A DNA stretch of 64,000 nucleotides from Straminergon stramineum (lineage: Eukaryota > Streptophyta > Bryopsida > Hypnales > Calliergonaceae). Below the pieces are notes generated by a model. That model did not search any database and was not told the DNA's origin. It saw only the letters and a list, made by a program, of their open reading frames with translations. Below are positions 33,772 through 46,683 of this stretch, piece after piece (within the stretch, counting starts at the first letter, position 1; every line of letters begins with the position of its first letter). The translations under genes and the position numbers were made by a program. The stretch is from assembly GCA_963920665.1 (NCBI GenBank), contig OY987266.1:19580248-19644247 (forward strand), read 5' to 3'.

Positions 33772-36700
33772 ATGGCTAGTTGGGGGTGAGGGGAGGAGGA
33801 CTACCGTTAACAATACAAGGAGAGACACGAAGGAGTGGGACCCTTGGTTGGTTGTAGACATTGACCGTCAATTTGTGGGAAACACATGAACATGTGTTTT
33901 CTGTGGGTGGACCTCCGTATTTGTACGAAAGCGGGCATTTTGTCACTTTGGATTTGGCGGCAGGACTGCATCGGAGCGATGTAAGAAAATCCCATGGGTA
34001 GTATTGCAAAAGTTCAGAACTTGTGGTGGGGTTGTTCCAAAGGAAATGAGCTTTGAACAAATGCATGAGGATGTTCCAGAATTTGATGTTGTAGACGAGA
34101 CTGTGGTTGAGCCTATGTTGGAGGGGGATAGGGAGAGGTCAGAGGAGCCTAGTGCTACGAATGAACCAATGCTCCCTATTACAGATTCAGGAGATTCCAC
34201 TCCTCAAACAATTTTGAGAAGGAGGAATAACCCTTCCATTTCTAGGCAAACTAGCATGGATGAGGCATTACAAAGTAGCACAAGAGCAAAGTTAGATACC
34301 ATGTGGGCTTCCTTTTTTTATGAGGCTAGCATCGCGTTCAATGTTGCGCGCCATCCTGCCTTTGTGAAAGCAGTGAAAGAGACAGCAGCATCAGGACTAC
34401 GATACCAATTGCCTCATACAATGCTTTGCGTACAAGAATGATAGAGCCAAAGAAAGAAAGTGTTTCTAAAATGGTCACTGAGCGGACAAAGCACTCTATC
34501 GAAGTTTATGGAGCGACTATTTGTTCGGATGGTTGGTCTAATACTAATAGCTGTCCATTACTAAATTTAATGCTCGTGTGTCCTACGGGGGATGTGTTTC
34601 TTGGATCGGTGGACACCACGGGGGAGAAGAAGGACATTGCGTACACAACCAATATGATGGCGCAATACATAGAAGAGGTTGGCCCCCAAAACATTGTCCA
34701 ACTGTGTACAGACAATGCTGCTGTCATGACGGGGACTTTGAAGGCATTACAAGAGAAATATCCTCACATGTATTCCCAAGGATGCGCAGCACACATTTTG
34801 GACTTGCTTTTGGAAGACTGGGCAAAGGATGTCAAGGTGACGAGAATAGTACGACGTTGTACGCAGATAGTAAAATACATCAAGAGGTACCATTCCACAT
34901 TGGCTCTCTTCCGAAAGTACTCCCCGGACAAGGCATTGCGAATGCCTTCTAAAACATGCTTTGCAGTGAACTTCCTCATGATATCACGTGTGGTGGAGTG
35001 CAAGTCAGCATTGATGCGAGTGATAATGGATGAGACATATGTGCAATTTGAGGCTAGTTTGGAACGTCGCCAAAATGGAGATGTATTGAGTGCGCGAGCC
35101 CGTATAGCGCGGAATGACATTCATTCAGAATCTTTTGGGGTGGAGTGTCAGAATTTTTTGCACATGGTGGAGCCCGTCATTATTGCTCTCCGAGTGTTTG
35201 ATGGGAAAGCCCCGGCAATGCCTAAGGCTTGGTTGGTTATGAAGACTCTTCAAGAGCACGTGTAGAGCTTGAGAAACGAACCTTTTTTTCTAAATGATGA
35301 AACTGCAACGAAGTTTGAGAAGCATTTCGAGGCTCGTTGGAAATTGATGCTCACAGACCTACACTATGCAGGGGCACTCTTAAATCCTTTCTTGATTGAA
35401 GTAGGAACCCTTCGTAATGACGGTGTGGCCAAAAGAGCCTTAAATCGGGTGCTTCGAAAAATGAGCGAGTCATTGGGATTATCATACATGGAGGCATTGC
35501 AGGAGCTCACGCAGTTCGAAGAGAAGACAGGTCCTTTTGACCCCTTAGAAGAGGCTCCTGATATTACACAGTGTAAACTAATGCCTCATCAATGGTGGAA
35601 TCTTGTGGGTGCTAATGTTCTCCCAAAAATTGCAATGAGAGTTCTATCTTTGACATGCTCAACATCATCATGTGAAAGGAATTGGAGCATGTATTCGTTT
35701 GTGTACAATAAAGTGCGAAATCGCCTAACCACATCCAAGGCGGAAGCATTGGTGTATATCTACACCAACAGTAAACTTGAACGTGAGAAACGTGGACGCA
35801 ATCCTACAGTGTTCTACGAAAAGTACCTTATGGATGGAAATACCTCGGAAGAGAATGAGGAGCCATTAGGTACAGGATCATCAGGGGATGGCGACCCAGT
35901 CAGAAGGGCTCGAGCTAATGAGAACATTAGGCTGGTAGAAGAGCGTCTACGTGGAAATATTTGGACAGGACTTATTCGTAGTGAAAAGAGTCCTCCACGG
36001 AGACACAACTATGGAAATACATTTACAATTGAGAATAATACGTACTACTTTGAGGAGGAGGAGATTCAACGTGCACCGCGAAGGCCCCCGCAACCCTACG
36101 TCTCTGCTAGGGATAGGAATGTACCTCCTCCAATAAATTCATCACCAACTCGGGCAAGTAGTCCCGACAACCCCAATGAAGGCATACATAGTCCAATGCC
36201 CATAAGAGCTGAGGAAGCAAGATCTCCAAATGTCGTAGATCAGGGTTCTACAAGGGTAATGAACCTACGAAGTGCTGCTCCAGTTACTGAGTTAAATGAA
36301 AGTCAAGAGGAGGCAACACTGCCAACACACGTTGAAGATGTTGTGCTTACAAGCGTTCCACTTTCTCCATTACGAAGCCCCTTAAGAACAAAAAATGTGG
36401 AATATGATTCAGACTTGCCCTTGCAAGCTGTTATGAACCGGAATCGTACACTGCCCTTAAGTGGAGGAGGAAACGCAAACAATGCTAGGGCGACTAGGTC
36501 TATACCAACCCGTGCGACTAGGCCGCCCTTGCATAATAGTCCTCTTAGGACAGTTGATAATGAAGGCCATGCCTCAACTCTGCAACCCACTCAACCCTCC
36601 TCTATTTCTGGCCTTGGAGAATCATCCTTGCTCGTGCGTGAAGGCACAAGAGGACAGAAAAAGCGATTGAGGAAGACGCAAGAGAGGCTACAAAGAAATC

Positions 36701-37050
36701 CCAAACGACAGAACCATGTTGTCCAAAGATTCATCATGGATGAAGCCAATTCCAATCACAACATCGGGCAATCCAGTAGAGGCGGACGACATCCTGCATC
36801 CAACCTTGATGGAACAAGAGATGCATTGAGGTTGACTAAACGATTGGTGCAAACTAGCGGCGATGGCGTCGTGGATACTGAAGTGCGAAACGTGAACTCA
36901 GAGGTAGAACATGAAGTGCAAAATGAACGAGTACAAAGGGAGGATGACGAAAATGATAACCGTGATGATAATGATAGGGGGGAGGAGTCGGATGATGATT
37001 CTGACCCTGACGCTGATGAGGTGCCTAGTGATTACACATTTTCACCGTAA
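33772..37050 (+). pseudogene. hAT transposase (DUF659 plus hAT dimerisation), copy 1, broken
   Basis: Reading frame from ATG 33772 to TAA 37048-37050. The N-terminus has a BED-like Cys pair (CVFCGG). The middle is a DUF659-type core with GWSNTNSCPLLNLM, then QLCTDNAAVM and CAAHILDLLLEDW, holding the Asp residues typical of the RNase H-like fold. Near 35690 is the hAT dimerisation signature CERNWSMYSFVYNKVRNRL. A long Ser/Arg/Asp-rich tail of about 400 residues follows and ends acidic, unusually long for hAT. Lesions: an extra base just after the ATG (about 33781), a frame break near 33975 shared with copy 2, a one-base deletion near 34405, and TAG at 35263-35265 where copy 2 keeps TGG. Without these it would recognise the element ends and cut and paste them. 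The first 200 bp also suit a leader if a later start is used. Confidence 0.8.
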
Positions 37051-37919
37051 CTTTATAAATATAGATTTAGAGGTAGTGAAGTGGTAATGTAATGCTTTTG
37101 CATAATTTTGGTGTGTTGAAGTTTTTCAGCTTAAGTTCATAGGCAAAATAGCCTATAGATGAGTTTTGTGTAGTATCTACTTTAGTATGAAAGCATGATA
37201 GTGTTAGAATTACAAAGTTCTGTTCAATGTCTTTAGTGTGGACTTCTACAGGTATAGACGTGGAGATCTTAACAAAGTTCATGGAAGTACAATTGAAGTA
37301 GAAGTTCATTTATAAGATTGGGTCACTACTCTATTAGTGTGTACAACTTATAATTATAGTAATACTAATTATCCTTACTTTTTTCTTGTTTTTGTATCTA
37401 TTTTTGGTGTAATTATTATATCCAATTGTGATATTGGCTTCTACACTTCAATAGGAGTAGAAAATTTGAATTAGAAATTCCCAACCATATGTAATAAAAA
37501 CATGTAGAACTCGGAGGCTCCTATGAATGAGTGAATGACCGCAGAATGTGAAGTACTTAATTTAAGGCTTAGGAGAATGCCATGGCACATGGAAACTGAA
37601 GGATCCTAAATCGTGAGCAAGATTGAAATAGTTGTTATATCCATGTTTGCAATTGCAACGGCACACGAGGTTGCTCTTAACCTTTAACGGATGGACTAGT
37701 GAGTATGAAAATCATCTCCAATGGAACTCTGTGATGTGATGTACTTGCCTTTCCCCTCACAAAAATACTCATTTCCGGTATGAGGACTCAATAAGATCTC
37801 TCTTTTGGGAATTGGGACCCAATTTTCAAAGATGGACAATTGCATTTATGTCGTATATTAGAAGTTTATATCATCCATGGAACAAAAGAAATTCCTTGCG
37901 TATGGGATAAAGCCAAGAT
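37051..37919. other. 3' region of the hAT transposase gene
   Basis: AT-rich, near-identical in copy 2 (54430-55299). No gene. Confidence 0.5.
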
Positions 37920-38092
37920 CGCCCTTTTCCTTACACCCGCGGTCGCCTTTACACCCTCAGTCGCCTTAAGTTGGACCCACAGTCGCCTTGAGTTGGACCC
38001 ACAGTCACCTTGAGTTGGACCCGCAGTCGCCCTCATTCTGGTACCCGCGGTCGCCCCACCTTACCCGCACGCGCCCCACCCGCAGTCGCCTA
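37920..38092 (+). repeat. GC-rich motif array 6, near the right terminus
   Basis: Units of ACCCGCGGTCGCC and GGACCCACAGTCGCC, ending about 210 bp from the right end, with no gene downstream inside the element. Its place suggests a subterminal transposase-binding cluster. Confidence 0.8.
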
Positions 38093-38308
38093 TGGTGACG
38101 TGGTCAAAGCTTTCCACGTCATTGTTGACAACCCGCCACGTAAGATAAAAATTTTGGCTGCCTTGCCTGAAAATCCTAAACCCTAATTTCGCGCTCGTCA
38201 AATTTGTCTCGTATATGCGACACTCGTCTTATACAACATGCGACATCAGACGAACAACTCGACATCCAAACCCGAAAACACGTTCGACAAAACAACCCTG
38301 TTGAGAAG

Positions 38309-38940
38309 TCTTAAACATTCTTGGATTTGTCATACTAAAGAGAGACCCACCTTAGCAAGCACACCAAATCGTAAACATCAAGACACAATCCTCAAGTTCC
38401 ATGGTTTGTAAATCCAAGGGGCATCTTCCACATACAACTTCCAACACAAAGATGCCAAAACTATAAACATCCGAATGCTTTGTGGCTTTGCCCAAATATG
38501 GAAACTTAGAAGCCATGAAGCCAAAGGTGCATGACTCTAACTTGTAGTGGTTCATCAAATGAGCAAGTCCAAAGTCTCCAATACAAGCTTTTAAATCCAC
38601 ATCCAATAACACATTATGAGACTAGATGTCCTAGTGCAAAATGCAACTCAAGAAATCTTCATGCAAATACTCTAGGCTTGCACCTAATCACCCATCCCAT
38701 TCATAATGAAATGCCTCATTTTCAACAATAGAACTTGTTGGCTACCGTTTTTGTGAAGCCCATCATTGAGAGTTCCATTGGACAAGTATTCATATACCAA
38801 ATAACATTTTGCCTTTGTCTAGACACCATCCTTACAAGTGTACCACATTTCAATGTTGAAGTTTCCCTATTGTAAACTTGCTATTTCAACATGAAAAAAG
38901 GATTCCGTTTGGGTGGATCCTAACTTACTGATTATTTGAT
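38309..38940 (-). pseudogene. Kinase-domain remnant of the L-type lectin receptor kinase, cut by the giant hAT
   Basis: On the minus strand, LVYEYLSNGTLNDGLH (hinge), SLEYLHEDF, a damaged catalytic loop read as LH-stop-DI-stop-SHNVLLD, GDFGLAHL and GKATKHSDVYSFGIFVLEVVCG match, in order, the kinase domain of plant L-type lectin receptor kinases. Several stops and frame changes make it a pseudogene. The lectin part is upstream at 40785-47396. It ends at the hAT insertion (TTGAGAAG, 38301); the lost C-terminal part was not found on the far side at 18460. Confidence 0.75.
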
Positions 38941-40784
38941 TTGTTTCATAGCAACCAAAATGCCACTACCTAAAGCTAACATGGATTTCAAGAACATTAA
39001 ATTGAATTGAACTTTTTTCCAATTGAATAAAAACATTTTGTGAAGATTGTTTAGAAAGAGATAACATTGGACTACGTACATGGGGAATTTCATTAAAATG
39101 GTGGTATTCCATGTGCCATTTTTAGACTGCCTAGTGTGAATTGTAAAAGTGCCATCTAGTACTAGTATAGATTTCAAACATCTAAGATAGGTGTACATTT
39201 CAAACCACCCGATCTAAACCATAAAAATGACAAAGTTGTGGAATAGCACCATTTTAATGAAATTCCCCATATAAGTTCATGAATGCAATTCATGAATAGA
39301 TCTATTTGTCCTATTTGGACTATTGTTCAATGTAAGTTTTATAACATTGCCAAACAACCACTCACAAGTCACTACTTGAGGTAGAAACACCCAAAAGTGT
39401 CCCTACTCCCATTCATGCATAGTAGAGTTCCCTTAAACTGTCCCTACACTTCTATTAATTAAATTGTCCCCTTATTTACTGCTAATTAGTTGACTTCTCC
39501 TTTGTCAAATTTCGATTTCAAGTCCACCTATGTGATAGTTTCAATGGTCTAGGGAGCTTCCACTTTGAAAATCCATAGAAGATACATGCCATATCCAAAA
39601 AATCTATTTTTATTTTTATTTTTTTAAATTCATGATTTTCAATTGCTAATACTACACAAATATTTTTTTCTAGCAAAAGGTGCCTCCAACTATGTTGAAT
39701 TGCTTATTTTGATGGTTTTTGGTGCTTTCACTATGGTGCCCTCCCACCACACATCATGATTGAGGTCCAAAATTCATTGGAAAGTCTAATTTAAAAACCC
39801 TCCTCTCACCTTCCAAAGAGCCTTTGTGAAAAAATCTTGATCCACCACGTCTCGGGCCACGTCCAAGCACAATTCTTTCATCGAAGTTGTCAATCGCCAT
39901 TAGAGAAAATTTTGACTCTCCACAAGGTTGTCTAGAAGTGCCAGAAGGGACTCCAACATTACTTTCTTTTTGCCTATGTAGGAACTTTTCCCCTATTTTT
40001 GCTAATTAATGTATTGCCAATTGTCAAAGCATTGATATTTGAACATTGGTACACAAGTAGTTTAATGGAGGAGGGTTGTGGCAACTACAATTGTATATTC
40101 AAAAGAGAATAGCAAATTAATATATACTCCCTTTCATTTGAGATATTCACACAAGGTGAATCTTTTTTTTGTCAGAGATTTTGTTCTTTGAGTAGCCCTA
40201 CAAGGCTATTGAAATAGACATTAGAGAAATTGTGGACTCTCCACAGGGTTGCCAAGAAGTGCCGAGAAGGACCCTCAGTGCATTACATTTATTTTGCTTT
40301 AGGAACTTTTCCCTATTTTTGCACTTCGTCACTTCCAAATGTTAGAGCATTCATTCTCAAGTACTATTAGTTAGGGTTGTGACAAGTGTTGTTTTGATAT
40401 TTGAAAGCACCCCCAAAGCACCTTCCTTTGACGATTGCGGAATAAAAAACAGAAATATACTTCTTGGAACTTCCGATATTCACACAAGGTGAATTTTTGT
40501 TTTGTCGGAAATTCCCTCTTCTGAATAGCTTCAATAGGCTTTAGAAATAGATTGGCTTGTCAACCCTTAACAGCCCTCCAGAGAGTCCAAAATTTCTCCA
40601 ATGCCTTGCAAAGCTATTTATAAGAGAAGACATATGGGTCCTATGGAATAACCCAAAGCAACGTAACTGGTGGATGGCGATGTAAATGAAAAGACGGATC
40701 AGAGAATCAAGTACTGAGGCGGGCACCAAGCATCCCAAATACAACTCTTGGTGTGACACTAGCTCGCGTTTTCGACTTCAAATA
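38941..40784. other. Non-coding region between the kinase and lectin parts of the receptor kinase pseudogene
   Basis: Holds the fold-back element at 39080-39270 and a diverged direct repeat of about 320-330 bp (for example ATATTCACACAAGGTGAAT at 40144 and 40476, and GACTCTCCACA near 39916 and 40231). No other gene. Confidence 0.5.
39080..39270. mobile_element. Small fold-back (MITE-like) element, 191 bp
   Basis: 32-bp ends (39080-39111 and 39239-39270) are inverted repeats with one mismatch around a 127-bp centre without coding capacity. No certain target duplication; TA next to the ends is possible. A related string occurs near 51915-51955. Confidence 0.7.
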
Positions 40785-40969
40785 CTAAAACATCATTTGG
40801 AACTTTGACTCTAATGTCTCGGTGCTGAAGATGTTCCACAACAAGAGTTCATGCTCTTCCAAATGGTTGACGTTTGAGCCTCTAGAGAACGAGAGCACCA
40901 TCTCATCTTCGATCCATCTCTGAAATTTGTAATTGGAAATGAGCAACAGAGGTTGGACGGGCTCGGGAG

Positions 40970-41160
40970 TGTTGGAAACAAACAAGGAGTTAGGGTTTCA
41001 TCTAGTATTAGCTCCTGTAACGATATTCATCCTAGTCAAACTGACAAGTTAGACTTAGCTTAACCTGCTCTGTATAAAGCCAAGGGCTAATCCTTGGTTA
41101 CTCATCTTATTGTGAATAGATCAATAGTGTTGTAAGATTGCAACACTCTATTTTCTAACA
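40970..41160 (+). repeat. Copia 5' LTR
   Basis: 191 bp, TG...CA, near-identical to 46493-46683. CTGTATAAAGCC (about 41070) is a likely TATA box for the genomic transcript. Confidence 0.95.
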
Positions 41161-41172
41161 TGGTATCAGAGC
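41161..41172 (+). promoter_or_regulatory. Copia primer-binding site
   Basis: TGGTATCAGAGC directly after the 5' LTR, complementary to the 3' end of initiator tRNA-Met, as usual for plant copia elements. Confidence 0.9.
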
Positions 41173-41333
41173 GCAGGCATTAGATCCTCTCGTCAGTCAT
41201 AGCTAGAGTGATTAGAAGTACGAGATAGTAGAGTCCTAACTGAAGTCGCCACTATAGCTTAAGGCGTCGACACCTACATAGCTAGCAACTTCCATTTCCT
41301 TCAGCTAACAATAGTAGCACACATCTTGTAGCA

Positions 41334-44300
41334 ATGGATCCTAGTACAAAGGACGTCCCGGAGTCGATGAAGCTCGCTAGTCCTTCCAATTACATCATTT
41401 GGAGCTATAAAGTGAAAATGATTCTCATGCAGGAGGGACTGTGGCAATACGTTGGAGCCCTTGCAGGAAGTGACCAGACATTTGATACTGCTACTCCACC
41501 AACAGATGGAGCCACCACCACTGTAACATAGACCGCTAGAGCAACGACCGCGGCAACGGCAACACCAGTTGACATCCTAGACATACCCGCGACAAAGACT
41601 ACGGCAACAACTCCCTCAACACACCGGGAGACAGAACTTTGGTTTCGTGATGGTAGACTCATTATTTCCTTGATACGAGATTCTATCATTCTCAGTATCA
41701 TCCATCTCACCGATCCACTTGATATTTGGCAAAGACTTAGAAACATGTGTGATGTGCAAAGCTCATCTAGACGCCTTGCTCTCAAGGAGCAGTTTTACTC
41801 ACTTAAACTAGGAGAAGGCAAAGCTATAGGGGAACACCTTGAGGAGATTAACATGCTAGTTACCCAATTAGCAAACCTAGGCATTGCCATTTTAGACGGA
41901 GATCTCGTTGATCTTATGCTGAACAACCTTCGAAAGAGATGGTTGACCTTTAGACAGATCTAGAAGGGACGAGAACAGACACCATCTTTTCCTGAACTTA
42001 AAGGTCTACTCTTACAAGAAGAAATTGGCCGTAACCTGGAGAAACAACGGGACGAAGTTGAAGAACTCAACCTCATCGGAACAGGCCGAGGAAGAGCAAC
42101 TCCACACGACGCACCCAACTTGTCTCGCGGTCGTAGCAATTGAGGTCAAGGAAACAACACCGACGCCCGAACTACACCTTCCTCACTCCCATTGGATACA
42201 CGTCAAGCTGATACCTCGGTCAGGAATACTGTATACTTCCACACATGCGGCAAACTGGGCCATTATGCCCGAGATTGCGCTAGGATCGCACTTGAAGCAA
42301 AAATCAAAGCCATGCAAATTCAACTTGATGGCATGCAACGTAATCGTAACCGTACTCAACTGCAACTATCTCAACATGTACACTTGACTGAAGTCAAAGA
42401 AGAAGAAGATTTTGATCTTGATTCAGCGCCACAACACATGCACAACTACATTGATGCCTTCCACAACGACCAAGACACATCAGAAGAAGTTATAAATATC
42501 TACGTAACCCCAGCCGCCGTTGAAGAGGACTGGTTTCTTGACTCTGGCGCGTCTTCCCATGTCACAAGAAACTCCCAGCTCCTAGACTCCATTACTTCGT
42601 CTAGCATTCCCCACATTAGAACTGTAGGTAGTCAGAGTATGCTAGTAGCTAGGCAGGGCTTTGTAAGCACTATTGATACATCCAGATCAATAAAAAGCAT
42701 CCACAACGTTCTTTATGTTCCTAATGTGAGAACAAATTTATTTTCCATAGGCAAACTTATAGATGCTAGGTATAGAGTTCTATTTAAGTCCCACACTTGT
42801 CTCATTTACGACAAACATCAACAAGACCAGATATTTTTACAAGGCACCCGAGATCAACACAATCACCTCTACTGTAGTGACCAACATTTTGGAACACCGA
42901 GACTTCCCGATCACCGCAACCCACCATCAAGAACTACATCTTTGCTCTCGATCAGCCGCAACACTGCTTCAGCTTACGTCACCACAGACACCAATGTTGA
43001 AGACACTCAAGCTACCGATATGACTATCACCAATTCCTTGACAGCACCTCCCCAATCCGTGGCCGCATCCAATCCTGGCTCTCCCACTCGGATTCTTGAA
43101 CACCAGATACATCTGTGGCACAAATGGTTAGGACATGTCAACTATCAAAGCCTTTATCATATGACCTCTAGACAACTTGTAACCGGTATCCCATACATTC
43201 CACTCATCAAACATACTTGTTTTTCCTACATACTAGGAAAACTATCTTGTGATCGTTTCCCCAAGACCCGTAGAACTTTCACAACCCGGCTCCTACAACT
43301 CATCCACAATGATCTCTGCGGTCCAATGCCCTAGGCCTCATGGAATTGAAGCAGATATATCCTTACTTTTATAGATGACTACTCCAGGAAAACTTGGCTA
43401 TACTTTCTTCAGACCAAGTCACAAACCCTAGACAGCTTCAAGAAGTTTAGAGCTCAGGTCGAAACTCCCATGACCCGGATAGAAACCCTTTGCACTGATC
43501 GTGGTAGGGAATATATTTCCACAGAATTCTTATCCTATTGCAACTCTCATGGCATTACTCGGCAACTCACAGCGGGATATTCTCCTTACCAAAACAGCAT
43601 GGCGGAACACAAGAACTGCACCTTACTCGAAGGGATTCGCAGTGTTGTCACTAGCACAAAAATTCCAAGGATCCTCTGGGACAAGGTCGCTCGCGCCGTC
43701 AACTATCTCCAAAATCAGTGCCCTACTAAGGCGCTCAACCTACGCACCCCCGAAGAAGCTTTTACCGGTATTATCCCTCCTTTAGGCCATCTATGTGTTA
43801 TTGGTTGCCTAGCCTACTACCACATTCCTGACGCTAAACGCCAGAAACTGGATGTAAAAGCCATTCCAACCATCTTTCTTGGATATGACACTCATAGTAA
43901 AGCTTATCGATGCTACAATCCCCGTACTCGCCAGATCCTAATCAGTCGCGACGTCTGCTTTGATGAACTTAGATTTGATATCCCTCTATCAGAAACTACT
44001 AAACCTCTTAAACACCCTAGTTCTCTTGATAGACTTCTTACTCCCACTCCGACCTTATCTTCTCAATCTTCCTCCAGCCCACCTGCTACTGACTCTATGA
44101 TCCCTCTTCCTACTCCACCCACCTCTCCTAATCCATTTCCACAATTGACTGCGCTTCCCTCTACCACCTCTATCCCGGACTTCGTTTCCTCACCCACCTC
44201 TCCGACCCCGACACTGACACTCCCACCCTGCCGCTCGTAGCGTCCATGTCAATAGAACATCCGATTAAACGGCTACGAACTTTGTCTCTCCACCAACGAC

Positions 44301-45910
44301 TTTGGCACCTGCATGTTGGTCTCTACTCCATCAAAACCTGTCCCTATTCCTTCTCAAAGCGACAACATCACGTTCCAATAAGCTAGTCATGATCTTGGGT
44401 GGCGCTCAGCCATGCAACAAGAAATGGAAGCAATCTGCAAGTGAGCTATCATGTGCAAATGGGTTTTTAAACTCAAGCCAGGTATCAATGGACAACCATC
44501 GATCAAAAAGGCAAGACTTGTAGCTCGTGGCTTCGAACAACGTCACGGCATCGACTTTGATGAAATATTCGCTCCTGTGATCAAATGGGCCACCATTCGC
44601 ACCGCCATTGCCCTAGCAGCTACAAAACGATGGGACATCCATCATATGGATGTTCGCACCGCCTTCCTACACGGATTACTCAAGCAACACGTATATATGA
44701 CACAACCTCCCGGATTTTGAGCCCGAGGCCAAGAACATCTAGTCTGCCATCTCAACAAGTCCCTCTACGGTCTCAAGCAGAGCCCATGCACCTGGTATGA
44801 ACGCATTGATGCTGCTCTTCAACGAAATGGACTCCACCGCAGCAAATCGGACACCAATCTCTACTACATGCATCAAGAAGACGAAACTCTTATTTTGCTA
44901 CTGTACGTTGATGATTTATTCATTACCGGTAGCTTTGACAAACTCATTTCCTATTTGAAGCAATTTTTGCACACCAAGTTCGAAATGACAAACCTTGGGC
45001 AAGTTAAACGATACCTGGGCATCTCCTTCAAACAAGTAATATTAGGGATATTTCTCCACCAACGAGAATATATTGAATCCATCCTCATAGAGTTTGGGAT
45101 GGCCAATTGCAAGTCGGCTGCCACCTCGTTCCTCGAAGGCCAATTGCTCGTTACCGACATGCACTCCCCCTACATCGACCACACATATTATTGCCGATTG
45201 GTGGGCAAACTCATATTTCTTACTGTAACACGACCGGACATTGCCTATGCCGTTAGCCGCTTGAGCAGCTACATGGCTAATCCACAGGAAGCCCATCTTG
45301 AAGCCGCTAAGTATGTTTTACAGTATCTATAGGATATGCTTGACTTTGGCATCCTTTACAAATCCGGTGCCCCAAGCACGATCTCTGGCTACACGGATGC
45401 AGATTGGGAATCTTGCCCCTAAACCCGGCACTCCATGGGCACTTACATCTTTACCTTGGCAGATGGCCCCATCACGTGGCAATCCAAACGACATCTCACA
45501 GTCTCTTGATTGTCTACTAAGTCAGAGTATTGCGCCCTCGGTGACGGAGCGCAGGAAGCTGTCTGGCTCCATCAACTTCTTCACGAGCTGCTCCTACCGA
45601 CCCGCCCGTTGCAAGCCTGCCGTCAACCCCACACCTGCCGGGCAACTCTCCCCTTCCACAGTTCCCTATCACTATCCACTGTGACAACCAAGGTGCGCTC
45701 AAACTTTCACACAATCCTGTTTTTCATGCACGTTCGAAACACATCGAAATTCACTATCACTTCATCAGAGAGCGAGTTTTGGGGGGGGGAGAAATCAAGT
45801 TACAATATATTCATACTTACGATCAACCCACAGATACTCTTACAAAACCGCTAGGTAGAATCAAATTCCACCAGCATAGAACTACATTAGGTATGTACAG
45901 CTTAGCTAGC
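41334..45910 (+). pseudogene. Copia Gag-Pol polyprotein, multiple stops and frameshifts
   Basis: Begins at ATG 41334 with a Gag UBN2-type region (NYIIWSYKVKMIL, then LEEINMLVTQLANLG). A zinc knuckle near 42240 reads HTCGKLGHYARDC with its first Cys missing. Then come protease DSGASSHVT (about 42540), the pre-integrase HKWLGHVNY (43115), integrase DRGREY and YSPYQNSMAEH (43500-43610), reverse transcriptase HMDVRTAFLHG (44645) and YVDDLFITG (44905), and RNase H near 45390. At least six stops or frame changes (such as 41529, 41961, 43333, 44238, 44718 and 45330) make it non-functional; it could move only with proteins from elsewhere. Confidence 0.9.
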
Positions 45911-46492
45911 TTTGAAACATGCTAACAAACCTCTCTCCCTAAACCCTAATCGGCACCCTACAATAACTACCACCAAAACAAATAGTTTTCCACTTCCACT
46001 AGCGAACCAAAACTCTTATGTTTTGCACCTCTATACCTTGTCACCTCACATGAACAATACTCCCACAAGAAATATAAGCCAGGTCTGCGTCCCTGTCTCA
46101 CAGTATAAAACTTCTGCTTTGACACTGCAACTCCGCGAACACCACCCTACAGCTCTCAATAGTTGCTCTCGCTCGCTACACGAATCCCCTTGACCGGCAC
46201 CAACTCTTCTGCAACCCTTGCTTCCTCCGACGCTTCGCTCACCTCATCAGCTCGCTCCACAACAACCGCATCAACCAAATCACAACACCACTGTACCAAC
46301 TGCAACACGAAAGCACACCCCAACCACAACATTCCAGCCAGACCGGATAAGGATATACCACCAATACACTCCCTCAGCAACTGCATTCTCCGCACTTCCA
46401 CTCGTGTCATGACAACCTCACACACTCAAGATCTCAACCACCTTAATTCTTAGAATGCATGCTACAAGAAAAATCTCCCAATTGAGGGGGGG

Positions 46493-46683
46493 TGTTGGAA
46501 ACAAACAAGGAGTTAGGGTTTCATCTAGTATTAGCTCCTATAACAATATTCATCCTAGTCAAACTGATAGGCTAGACTTAGCTTAACCTGCTCTATATAA
46601 AGCCAAGGGCTAATCCCTGGTTACTCATCTTATTGTGAATAGATCAATAGTGTTGTAAGATTGCAACACTCTATTTTCTAATA
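46493..46683 (+). repeat. Copia 3' LTR
   Basis: 191 bp, preceded by a G-rich purine tract (TTGAGGGGGGG) that would prime plus-strand synthesis. 45911-46482 between the polyprotein and this LTR holds no recognised gene. Confidence 0.95.

Larger units (their letters stand above)
18461..38300 (+). mobile_element. Giant multi-gene hAT-type transposon, copy 1 (19.84 kb)
   Basis: The left end CATGGTTGTT and right end AACAACCCTG form a 10-bp inverted repeat with one mismatch, of the hAT CAGGG type. The perfect 8-bp duplication TTGAGAAG lies at 18453-18460 and 38301-38308, the hAT length. ACAACTCGAC occurs near both ends (18486-18495, 38254-38263). Inside are gene A (+), gene B kinase (-), gene C (+) and a DUF659/hAT transposase (+), with six arrays of a CCCGCGGTCGCC-like motif. 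Copy 2 at 52818-64000 has the same right terminus and repeats the order of contents for the 11 kb visible. Usual hAT elements are a few kb with one gene, so size and cargo are exceptional. All genes show lesions, so this copy is probably not autonomous. Confidence 0.85.
40970..46683 (+). mobile_element. Ty1-copia LTR retrotransposon, 5.7 kb, complete but decayed
   Basis: Two 191-bp LTRs (40970-41160, 46493-46683) begin TGTTGGAAAC; the 3' copy ends TA instead of CA. The 5-bp duplication GGGAG lies at 40965-40969 and 46684-46688. The primer site TGGTATCAGAGC follows the 5' LTR and a purine tract (46483-46492) precedes the 3' LTR. Order protease, integrase, reverse transcriptase, RNase H defines Copia. 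LTRs differ at only a few positions. Confidence 0.95.
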
